Source: Erpetoichthys calabaricus (lineage: Eukaryota; Chordata; Cladistia; Polypteriformes; Polypteridae). From it: a DNA stretch of 64,000 nt. Location: positions 181,137,875 through 181,201,874 of the forward strand of contig NC_041402.2 in the NCBI RefSeq assembly GCF_900747795.2, given 5' to 3'. This document shows, one piece after another, positions 11,601 through 24,000 of this stretch; the stretch's first letter is position 1, and each line of letters starts with the position of its first letter. Both the position numbers and the translations under genes were made by a program. The notes below the pieces were generated by a model, which saw nothing but the letters and a program-made list of their open reading frames with translations, had not been told where the DNA came from and ran no database searches.

Positions 11601-14600
11601 TACCTTGCACTTTGACCTTCTACCCTTTTATCAAGTTAATATCCAAGCAATGTGCATAATTTAAAGCAAGCTTTAAGCAGCTTTGAAGACAGTAATTTAC
11701 TGAGTGCCAGGTGTGCCAACACGACTCTGCTAGAAACAGAAACTCTTCTAGACTTTTCACAAATGACCAAGTAACTTGACAACAGGATACAATGAAAAGC
11801 ATCCAATTTTGTGCACTGTTTACTCATGAAAATCATCACGGCAATATGCTCTACTACAATAACTAGGAAAACTCAAGGGTAGTTTCAGTAATATGATAGT
11901 GGATTCTGCTAAATACAGTTGTCTTCTACAGCAAGACAACAACTGAAGAACACACCTTTGTCAACACTGACCAGAATCCCGGCATGACACTTTTAATGCA
12001 TCACCTGAAGAGTTCATGCTGTCCTGGAGTCAAATATCTGACAATCTTGCCCTAAAGGCAGAGTATTTGATAAACTGGTCACATGTATATAATTTGTTTA
12101 AAATTTAAAACATACTTAAAGTATGTTTAGCTGTCCCCTAGTCCAAACATTAGGTTAACACCAAGTTAGTTAAAAATGCAACATTTTTAACAAGAAACAG
12201 GTTTGTAAAAAAATCTGTGATATGTTAGTTTTTGCTGTGTAACAGGGGCGGCACGTGCAGTGGTACCGCTGCTGCCTCGCAGTCAGGAGACCCGGGTTCG
12301 CTTCTCGGGTCCTCCCTGCGTGGAGTTTGCATGTTCTCCCCGTGTCTGCGTGGGTTTCCTCTGGGCGCTCTGGTTTCCTCCCACAGTCCAAAGACATGCA
12401 GGTTAGGTGGTTTGGCGATTCTAAATTGTCCCTAGTGTGTGCTTGGTGTGTGGGTGTGTTTGTGTGTGTCGGCACCCTGCCCGGGATTGGTTCCTGCCTT
12501 GTGCCCTGTGTTGGCTGGGATTGGCTCCAGCAGACCCCCGTGACCCTGTGTTTGGATTCAGCGGGTTGGAAAATGGATGGATGGATGCTATGTAACACCA
12601 ACTTTAAAATGAATTTGTTTTGTTAATGTATGGAAGTACATTAAAATGGAGAGACTATGTAAATATTAATGGCTCCAGTAGGAAACAGGGACTGCAATAA
12701 CCCAAATAATTACTGTAGCTACAAAGAATGACAGGATGTCAATTTACTATTGTGCAGTGGAAACACATATGGGAAGGACTCAATTTGTCATTTGTCAGTT
12801 TGAGAAAACATTCATGAATTTGCCACACGTTATATAGTACTAGGGTGTTGTACCATGTTAGCCATTATGAATGTAGTGAAAAGTCAAGCAAAATGACATC
12901 TTTTATTGGCTAACTAAAAAGATTACAATAAGCAAGCTTTCGAGGCAATCAGGCAAGATGTTGCCTCGAAAGCTTTCTTATTGTAATCTTTTTAGTTAGC
13001 CAATAAAAGGTGTCATTTTGCTTGACTTTTCACATGTGATATAAAAGGCAAATTATCAAAATGGTCATAGATGGAAAAGCAACAATTAACATTGCCTTTT
13101 TAAACTGCCCCACCCCTGGAACTAAAATATGCAAAGCAAACATACCAGATGGCTAACTTCTGTTTGATTAATCAAGCCGTCTTAGGTTGAAAGATGTACT
13201 CCTGGTTACTGGACTTCAAGGAGCTTGTGGTAACTTTACATTTATTAAAACACAATCTGTGCTCAGGTCTACAGTTTCAGTTCATCCTTTTCTGTTACTT
13301 TATATGCCTTTTTGGCAGGTGTGTTTTATAACTGACCTTGATCCATGTTAACTACAATGATTAACAAAGAAACATAAAAATCTATTTATGCCATTATGTA
13401 ATGTTATATTATATCTATGCTTAATTTATAAAAATCCTTTTGACATTTCACTGTGCGAAACCTGTCATATACACTTCAAAGTTCCTCCCTGTGTATTAAA
13501 AACACTAGACTGATCAATTGTTAATTATATATTATGCAGTAAACTTGTGAAACCTGTAAAGCTCCTTGTGGTGTTTTATAAAAATAAAGACGGACTGCTA
13601 TGGATACTGGTCGCATGGTGTAGTGGCTAAGGAACTTGACTGTAAACATGAATATCGCTGTTTCAGTTTCTGTCTCTGACTCGTAGTGTGATCTTAAGCA
13701 GGTCATGTATTCTTCTTGTGTTCCAATAAGAAAACATAAAACAGCTGTACTATGCATCTGTGCTTGTTCACTATGCAAAAGCGCAATAAAAAATGAGTAG
13801 TTGTAGTAATTGAAAAAAGACAGTAAAATCTGACTTATAATTATAAAACATTTCTATTAAAAATTTCCTCATGTTTTTCAGAGGTATGTCTAAAAACATC
13901 TCAGCATCCAAATGAATAAAATGTAGCTTACTTAGGGAATTAAACTGACATGTCCAGTGCATTTATTGCCCATTTTCAAAAAATTGCAAATTATAAAATG
14001 CAAATGTATATCCCACTTTGAAAAGGTGGAAACAATGTCAAAACGTCCAGGATTATGAGTTTGGTGTGGTACTAGGGCTTGAGTTCCTCGATATGACTTA
14101 GAACTACGTTGTCTGTAGATGTGTGTTCTTGACAGGGTAAGACTAACCACAGCAATTCTGTCTAACAGGGAACTCCACAGAACTAAACAATCTACAAATA
14201 ACCATAATTATTTCAAATTAATCAAAGAGAACCACTCCTAAAACACCAAGTGAAGTCAGATGCCAAAGTGGTGCCAGCTGGGCTCTGTCTGAAAAATGCA
14301 TTGAAGTAGCCATGTCGGCTTGCTACCCAGAATATAAAGAATGAAGGTCAAGAGCAATGACAGTTGGGCAACAGAGGTATGGATCCAGGAATACAATGAA
14401 AAACATGCTTTTCTAACCAGTAGTTTTACAGAGAAAATACTCTGGGATCTTCAGTAGTCCATGTAGAAATTTGTTGCATTAAACCATAGGATGACAGCAT
14501 TAGAACTACCATGACTCACCTGTATATCACAGAAGTTGCGCTTGGACACAAAGGAGACGTGGACAGGAAAAAAATCACTGGGCTGGCCAGCAATGCTAAA

Positions 14601-17600
14601 TTCTAAACTGCCGGACTTATTTTTTGCATCAATGACAGGCAGACACCACTCGAGAATGTTTCGTCGGCTGTCATGCCGATATTCGCCATCCAAGTCACCA
14701 ATGACAGGAGCACCAACACCAGACCTTTTTATAGATTAAAAAAAAAAAAAAAATGCAAAAATGAACAAAGGACAACTATGTAGATCTTCTGAGGAAAGAA
14801 AAAATGAATGGAACAAAAGTAAGCCCTGCTGCAAGTCAAGCATAGTAAATCTAGACATTAGAAAGGCATCTAGTGATAGCATGAGGAGGTATAGATCAAA
14901 ATTACAAAGACCCCCACCCCCATACAATCTCCAAAGACTCACGGCACTGGGATACTGATGACCACATCGTTAAGTTCCAAATTCTCCTCCTGTAGCTCAT
15001 ACTCTATGTTGACATCACAGGTACTACTACCACTTTCAGATGGCCAGCAGTTTACTGTAGACAAATGGGCAAAAGGGTATAAATTAAGATAATCTGCATA
15101 TAGCACCAGAAACTTGAAAGCAATAGACAATTACACTTCTCTACTCCTATTCAGTATTTAATAGAGAAGGTGAAGTGTCTTGAACCACCAAAAACATTTG
15201 CGGAAACATACAAAACTTACTGGTAAGGGGTATGAGAGACTCATCGGTGGTCTGTAGCCTCCATTTGAGTACACCCACATCACTGTTAAGAGGGAAGGAT
15301 TTGTCTGCATTCTTTAAACCGACGAGTGACTCAGAAGTAAACAGCTTCTTATCTACATTTGGATGAGTCTAATTAAAAGAAAGCGACACATCACAGGTGA
15401 CCACTTGTAAAGGACACACTGTAGCTATGTCAGAGTGTTACAGCATATGCACTCATAGGATGTGCTTACCTGCAACTGGATACCCTTCTTGTCACCGTTA
15501 TCTACATGCACACGGATACGACCACTCTTTTCATCCGATACCCGGAGTGTTATCATGCCATGAACTTCCATGTTTTGTAGTCCTCCATCTCTTCCACAGG
15601 TAAGTGAAATTTTCTCCTCTATCTTCAGGTGTGTGCTTTAGGTAGATAAAAAGGGAATCTAGCCAGGCTGCTCAGCTAATCAAGATGATCAGTGCAAAAT
15701 GATCACTAAAGGCAGCTTACCTTTCCATGTTTATAGGAGGTGAAAGCACTTTGGCGGCTTCAGAGGGCCTCTTCCCCGATCCTGATAGGATAATTGTCTC
15801 ACCTTCGGATTTCAGCTTGTCAACAAAGTTGTCTACTTCCTTCCCCTTGGCTCCAAGTTTTAGGGCTTTGCTGGGACCAGATGGTCTTGAGGAAGAAAAG
15901 GTCAGGTATGACATAAGAAATTTGCTACTGATCCCTGCTTTGTATATTTACAAATTGACATAACCTACCTGACAGGAACAGGAGTTACTTTGGGCTTCTC
16001 TGGTTCCATGAGTGTATCTGCAATGATTGAGGTGTTGTTGCTGCTGGATACTGCAGAGTTACCAAATCCTCCAAACCCTGGGGCCTTCTTTCCTGACCTC
16101 TCTGCATCCCGTCTAGCCTGCTGCAGCTCCTTGGCTTTACGGCGCATTTCAGCCTTGGCTTCACGCTCTTGTGTCTGAAGGGAGTGAGTCAGTTGAAAGA
16201 CGGGGTGAGGCTTTAATCACACAGTGCCAATTTATAAATAATGGGCAAATCAGGTCTATTACCTCACGCACTGCACGGAACACTTTCTCTTCATGGGAAT
16301 CCATCTCTGTGAATGTGCGGATCTGTGCTAGATTTACATTCTCCCGGTATCCAAGTGCAACAATCTCATCAAAGGCAAAAATGAGATCAAAACAATGATC
16401 CGATATTTCTGTCTCTTCCAGCACACGGCAATATTCTGGTATCTGGGCAGAAGGATGAAACAGGAGAAAGGTTAAATAATGAGAAGTCACCAATATAGCA
16501 GATTACACAAGTAGAATGACAATGTACTGGGGTGAGGGTAAGAGAAAAGAACTGAGTGTTATGATAAAATGTGGTTTGTCTAAGTGCCAGCTGATAAAGT
16601 ACATTAAAGCAAGTAAAAGAAGAGATTCTCTCTGGGAGTGGCATTAAGCTGATTCAATGAGCTCTGCTTAATAAACTAATCACAACATCTACTGGACGCT
16701 TCACACTTAGCATTCGTTTTTGACTCGGAGGCAGATGCCATTGCTGTTTTACTACCAAACTGGGACTTTGGCTCCAAGGTTCCTTCACTGCAACATGGAG
16801 TGGGGGGCTGGGGGAGAAACAGGCATTCTTAATTCAGGTGATCCACAATGACGCACAGCAAGATAGTGCTTGGACTGAGGACAATTTACACATAGTCTTC
16901 CCAGAGGAGTGTTTAGAAGTCTAATCATTTAAGTGACATAGCTTTGGAAAGACAGCTAGAGGCTCCTATACATATTTCACTCCAAATTAAAATGCAATCT
17001 AGGTACCCAATCCCAGACTTCTAGGAGTTCACAGTTAAAAGGCAGAGAAAATAGCTGCCTGGAGGAGTGGAAGTCTCACCAGGTAAGAAATGAGTGAAAA
17101 AAAGAATTTGAGCTTACATGTTAGCAGTGCAAGGAAAGAATTTAGCACAATGACAACATATTAAAGATTTTATGCTTTTGTAATTGTAAAATTGCAGAGG
17201 AAGGAACGAATACACTTTACTATGCTAAATCTGAGCAAATGTCTATCTTTTTATAAAACCTGAGGTGTCCAAGTTTTCATCCAGACCTCATGTTTTAAAG
17301 AATATTGCGGGACAACATTAAAACCAAAGTTGAGAATTTAAATACAGATGACATCTTTAATTTTTAGGTTCATGCTTTATTTCCTGTTAGCATGAAGATT
17401 TGCCCAATTTTCTTACAATTCAGAAGAATGTTAATAGCAATGTGATAGCTCTGGAGTTGCTTTACAGTTCAGTCCTAGCTTGCCGTCTACTATCTGCAAC
17501 CCTGAAGACATTAGAGAAGAATGGGTTGCTAGTTGGTTGTAAATTTCATTGTTAACTGGATGACTTATCACGTTTTTGCAGGCTTGATTAATTCAATCTG

Positions 17601-20600
17601 AGGGAAAAAAAATGAGAAAAAAAGAGAGAGAGCAATGCTTCAGGAAGGAGAACAACTCAATAAAAAGATTGATTTTATATGGAAGTGGAAAATACTGAAA
17701 AACAGTTCATCACAAATAACTTGCAAAACAGTCAGAAATCATGAGATCAGTGCAAAAAGCTGAAAAAAATCTATTCTCAATTTCTGTTTTTCCTCATTGA
17801 TTTCTTATTAATTGGTGAAAATATTACTGGGTATGGGGAGGGCACATGAGTGGTTTCAGATGATGAGACTGCAACACTGAAGTCTTGACATGTATCCTTG
17901 GCCTCATCATTGTGCAGACATCATGTATGCATTTTACTTTGGTGAATCAAAATGTTCCAAAACATGCATCTTAAGAGTGGCTGGTCAAATTAAATGATCC
18001 GCTGTCCAATGAAGGTTGCTCCTTTGACACAATACTGCATAAATATGTCCAAATATGAATATAGGGTGCACATGCTGTTTTAATATGCTCAGACTATTAG
18101 AAGCTCAGAGTTGTGACGTTTCACCTTCCCACATGTGGTCATGTGGGTTTCTGGTCGAGGGGAAAAAAAAAATTCAAGGTAAATGGTGTTTTTGTGGAGA
18201 TTAAGAGCAAAATTGTGTATATATATCAAAAAATGGCATTCTGAGCCATCTACCTCATTGACTAAGTTGAATGGTTAGCATAATGCCACAACTCTGACAA
18301 TAACAGTAGTTTTGTTTTACCCAAATTATAATTCAGGGTTCATCAAGCATTCATGTGGTATTTATGACTAGACAACTCAGATTTATTGCATGTGAATGCA
18401 GCAAGAAAGTAGAGAAGTGCTCTGACAGTCTCAAATGATCTTGCACCAGAGAGCGAGGAGGCTAGTCAGAGATAGAAACAGACAGTTTCACCAGTAAAGG
18501 TTATGTAAATGTGACACATTCCCCTAATGAATCACACAAAAAATTTAAAGTGAACATTTAACACCACTCTATTTATTTTCTAAACCCACTTAATTCAAAA
18601 GAGTTGTTAGGCGAGGATTCAGATCCCAGAGCATTAGACACAAGTAGAAACCATCATTCCTAGATGGTGCACACCAGCTGATTACAGGGAGAACTCACTC
18701 ATATTTACAGCCTATTCTACGTATCTTTCGGAAGTGGCAGAAAAAAAAAAAAGAGAGAGAATGGAGAGATTACCCCACTGTGATACGGGGTTTGGGGGGG
18801 ATGAGAGTGTAAACCCCACACAAAAAGTGTCCAAATAAGTTTTCAAAGCCTCACTCGTAGAATAAGCACTGAAATTAAAAATAGCAAGGTAAGAGTATGC
18901 TTACATAACACCATTTAAAACATTCTACAATTTCAAAAAATGCTCTGCAATACATGTTTATTTTAAAAGTCCAAAATGTGGTTGTGCCCATGTGTTACAC
19001 CAAATGGTGCATGCATAAAAGAACAAGTTTTGTCTATCTTATACAGAGCTCTTTCAAGAGAAAAAAAAAACAAGTAAAAAGAAGGTCATTTCACCATCCC
19101 AAACCATTTCTGTGTAATTTGACTTTGATATTCAACTGTATCCTGGAGCTTAAAAAAAATGACATATATGCAAAAATGTTTTCTTTACTGCACTCTGGTT
19201 ACATTTTAATTCTAGAACTACGTCCAGTTAAAGTGTACCCTCTCCAGAGAATTCTCTTTCAGTTTTTTAGCAAATTGCAAATAACATGAAAGAGAATAAG
19301 CAAGAAGAGTTACAGCCGAAACCCTGCCATTTATTATTTTTTCCTTCCTGAGATGAACACTCAAATGGCACATATAACAGGAGATTGACTAAACGTTCCT
19401 TAGTGGAACGCAAAAAAAAAAAAAAAATACGTGAATTGCTCAGAGCTAAACAATGGTATGGTAGTCAGGATCGAAGAGACATTCATGTAACTTTGCAGTA
19501 CTGCAAAATGTGTAACTGAGGGAACAACTTAAATAGGCATCTTTTATTAGCAAGTCACATAGGGTAACAGTCAAATAAATACATGTAATAAAAACATGTA
19601 TAACACATGGTATACAAGCTTTATAACACATTGGTGAGGCCTCATCTGCAGGTATGTGTCAAGTTTTGGTCTCCAGGCTACAAGATGGACATAGCAGCAC
19701 TAGAAAAGGTCCAGAGAAGAGCGACTGGGCTGATTCCAGGGCTACAGGGGATGAATTACGAGGAAAGACTAAAAGAGCTGAGCCATTACAGTTTAAGCAA
19801 TAGAAGATTTAAAGGTGACATGACTGAAGTGTTTATCCATTGAACTAATTTCCTTCATAAATTTTAGAGACTGTTATTTTAAAATGAGTTCATCAAAAAC
19901 ATGGGGACACAGCTGGAAACTTGCTAAGTGTAAATTCTGCACAAACATTAGGAAGCTTTTCTTTACGCAAAGAACGATAGACACTTGGAATAAGCTACCA
20001 AGTAGTGGGGAAGAAAGACAGACTTTACGGACTTTCAGAACTCGACGATGTTTTTTGGAAGCAATAAATGGATAGGACTGGCAAGCTTTTTGGGCTGAAT
20101 GACCTGTTCTCGTCTAGATTGCTCTAAAGTTCTTTAAAAAACAAAAAAAAAACAAAAAAAAAATAAAACACATTCTTCATAAGAATATGGCTAGAAATAC
20201 CTGTGAGGATGTAATACCATTATCAAACCATTTCTACTAAAAAAAAAACAAAGCTATTTTATAGAAAACCTTTCCATAGCAACCATTATGTCAAAGCACA
20301 TAAAAGTTCAGAGACTCTGTACAACTGTTAAGATACATATATATATATTTTTTTGTTGAAGTACAAGCAGATTAAGTAACTTGCTCAGGTTCACGCAGAG
20401 AGTCAGAAGTGGAAACTAAAATAGCAACCTTGCGTTCCAGAGTCAAGTTTATTATCCCTGTGGAGACTGGAGGGAAAGATTTGGGTTAGACCAGTGTTTC
20501 CCAACCTCACTCCTGTGGCCCATCTGTGACTGCAGGTTTTTGTTCCAACCAGATTCCTAATCAGTGAAAAAACCTGATAACACTGATCTCATTTAATTAG

Positions 20601-20998
20601 ATGGTATTATTTTTTTTTTATTCTACATTCAGAAAAGCACAGCAGCATGATTTGTACATTTACAAGACATTTAGAAATATTTCTGCTTTTGCTATATATT
20701 TAAATGCTTAACTCTCTTTTACAATTTCATTATATTTTGCCCTTTCTCTGTGCAGTTTTTCCCCTTAGTTGTATCATATTAATGGCAATTAAAAATGAGC
20801 AGAGCAGACACGCTGGCAAACACCACTGAATAATCAAAGGCTGTAATTAGTAAATAATGGATTAATTAAACAATTAGAACACCTAGAAAACTAAAATGAA
20901 AATCAAGATGAAAATATTGTTAAAAAGAAAAAAATGCATTATTCCCATATAACTGCTTGGTACATTTTAATTATATATATAAAAATATAAATAATACA

Positions 20999-21095
<97 letters not shown>

Positions 21096-24000
21096 CAAAC
21101 TTAGTTTTCTAACTTCTATATTGTTCCCAAAACACAGAACTTGGGAAATAACACATCACTAAATTAGCCCAGGAGTCCAATTAAAAACAGAAGCTGGTTG
21201 GAACAAAACCCTGCAGCCACAGGACCGAGGTTGGGAACAACTGGGTTAGACAGCTCTGGTTAACATGGGCAGACCTGATAAATGGCTATTAAACCAGTCT
21301 GCTAAACTGACTGTCAAGAAAGTGTTATTAGCTTGTTTACCAACATTAACCTTTTCTGTTGATAAAAGACAGGAAATATATAAAGTGCTTTTCTATGGTA
21401 AAAAAAAAAAAAGCAGAGCTATTCTAAATTGTTTACATCTGATGCTGTGGCAGGTTGAGTGAGTTAAATAGGATTGTAAAATGCATTAACCAAATAAAGC
21501 AGATTTAAAGATATATATAATCAACATGAAATAATTGATATTTTATAGGAATCTTATGTGCCAGCATCTCAATCAATGCACAATCTTAAATGTTGAATTT
21601 ACTAAAATGAAACAATTTTAATTAAACTGACACACAAAATGAAAAAAGTCCACCAAATATATGAAACCAAACATTTAGAAAGCACTGGAGAATTTTTTAA
21701 AAATGTGGTGTTGTCAAACACTCCTCTACTCCTTGGACAACAGATTGCATGTGGAGACAGGAAAATGAGAACAGCAAAGAAACTGTGTAAGTGTTTCATG
21801 TGTTCACTAGTACTTACCACTCTGGAGAAGAGACGCAAGGTCTCAAGATCTTCTAAAATGTTACTGTTCTTGGTAGTGATGAGCACCATGTAGAGCTTCT
21901 CCAGGGGCTGATAGACATAACGTACGCTTTCTGTCTCCACAAAGGTGTGTTGCTTGCCCGTGTTCATCAACTTGGGGAAGGCAGCCAAAAGTCCTTCAAT
22001 GCGTGTACGGGTCATCTCCACAAACTGCCGTGACACGATAGCCTTGCCAGCCTTAGTGCAGACCGCCGCTGCCAGCAGCACCTGTGGAGGGAGCGATTAT
22101 AGTGGATGTGAGTAGCAGCCTGTGTGTCACTTCAGACTAGCGATAGCACACACTGTTATAACAGAGAATCCATCCATCCAATTACTGAACTCAAGTTAAT
22201 TCAATTTTAGAATCCGAGGGAGTTAGAGTCTATCCAGACAGTATCAGGTATCAGGTATAAAGAAGAAACCAACCCTCAACTCTGAACAGTCATCTTAATG
22301 CAATGCATAATAAGGGCCGATAGTTCAAACATAATTTGTATATATCAGTTGGCACTCATACATAGAATTATGACAAACCAAGAATTATATGGCATGATGC
22401 CAGCATACTTCATTGATAAGTTAGCACAAACAATATGGTTTTAAATACCATAAGTCAAAAAACAGGCATTTCACCTTTTAAAAACTCTGGGACCACATCC
22501 TGCAGGACAATGGGATTAGCATTACACACACGCAACAAATGTGTTTAGAAGGAAGAGTATCTAAATGTTTGAGTGATCATTGTTGGCATTAGTTTTTGAG
22601 TAGTCTGCTCACCTCTGTGGACAACATCAACAAGCTTATTCACTCATTAGCATTACATCCTAAGTCAGCATGGAAAATTTCAGATGCATAACAATAAAGT
22701 ACATGACTTACTTTATCAAGCCTAGAAAATTTAACTTCTTTAGTTGTGATTTGAAGGTGGAATCAGGGCCTATCCCTGATAATACATATGCTTATTTGGC
22801 TAAAGACTTTATCCAAGGTGAGTTACAACAATTGAGACATAAATGGTTACATTTCTTTTGTTTTCGAGTTGGAGCACAGGCAGGTGAAGTGACTTCCTCA
22901 TGGGCACAGTCTCAGTAGTGAGATTTGAATGCACAATGCCATAGTTTGAAGTCCAAAGTCTTAACTACTATGCCACAATGCCTGATCCTATAGAGTTTTA
23001 TTCTCAAAATTGAGAAATGCACGCAAATGAGGATCCCACCGGAAACTAATAGGAAGTATATTCAAAGCAGTAGCCAGGGAGCTCTTCTCACACAACCAGT
23101 TGGGGGGAAAACTTGTAAAAACAACAAAGTTATGTAGTGGATGTTTTTAAAAAAAAAAAAAAAATAATAAGGAGGAGATGTTTGGGAGAACTTAGCTATT
23201 GATATTCAAACGCGCCTGACAGACTAATTCATCTTCTCTCATTTGGGTTCATGCATTAAACCAATTAAAAAAATAAGTACTCCACTCCACCAGTACATAG
23301 CTTGATCAGCTCCAGTGAAGTCTGCAAGCTTGTGCCTTCATTTTAAAGGTTCATCTTATCTTGCCAGTTCTGCCAAAGCTTCCATAAATCCACAGATCCA
23401 AATAACCAACTACTTTTACCACAATTTAATAAAACATATGTTGGTGCACTGATGAAAACATTTTAACCGAAAAAAGAATTTTTGGCTTAATTAACCTAAA
23501 CCTTACAATTATGCTTGTCCTTAATAACTGACTGATCAAATGTTGGTATATCAACCTAACACACGCACAAAAAATACATGCCAGTTACATTTCCTAAGTT
23601 AAAAAAACCTAAGCCAGTATCACGTACACAGAAAAATCATCAAAGAAGAGTTTGGAAGGAAGTGGGCAGCTTGTTCCACCAAAATGCAAGTACATATAGA
23701 CAAGTCTGAACTGAGATTTGATGCCACACATTGGTGGCATCACCAGATGACATTCATCAGTCGACCCGAGTGGTTGAGAAGGAGCATTGGACCTCGCAAG
23801 GTGTCTCTCCTTAGTAACTGACTGATCAGCATGTTGGCATCTCAGCCCAACACACACAAAGACAGTGAGGGGAAAATGGAAGGTGGTGCTGACAAGCTTA
23901 CTTAACTAACTTAAAGAACTTGTAAGAAACTGCTTTGATCTCAGTCTTGATCTCCATTCACCTGCAACACTACCAAGTGTTGACTGGTAGTAAAATTAGA

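Noticed and set aside
12170-12626. Open frames of 143 (minus) and 123 (plus) codons
   Set aside because: Both lie in the V-SINE-like copy at 12245-12586; similar frames appear at the other V-SINE copies.
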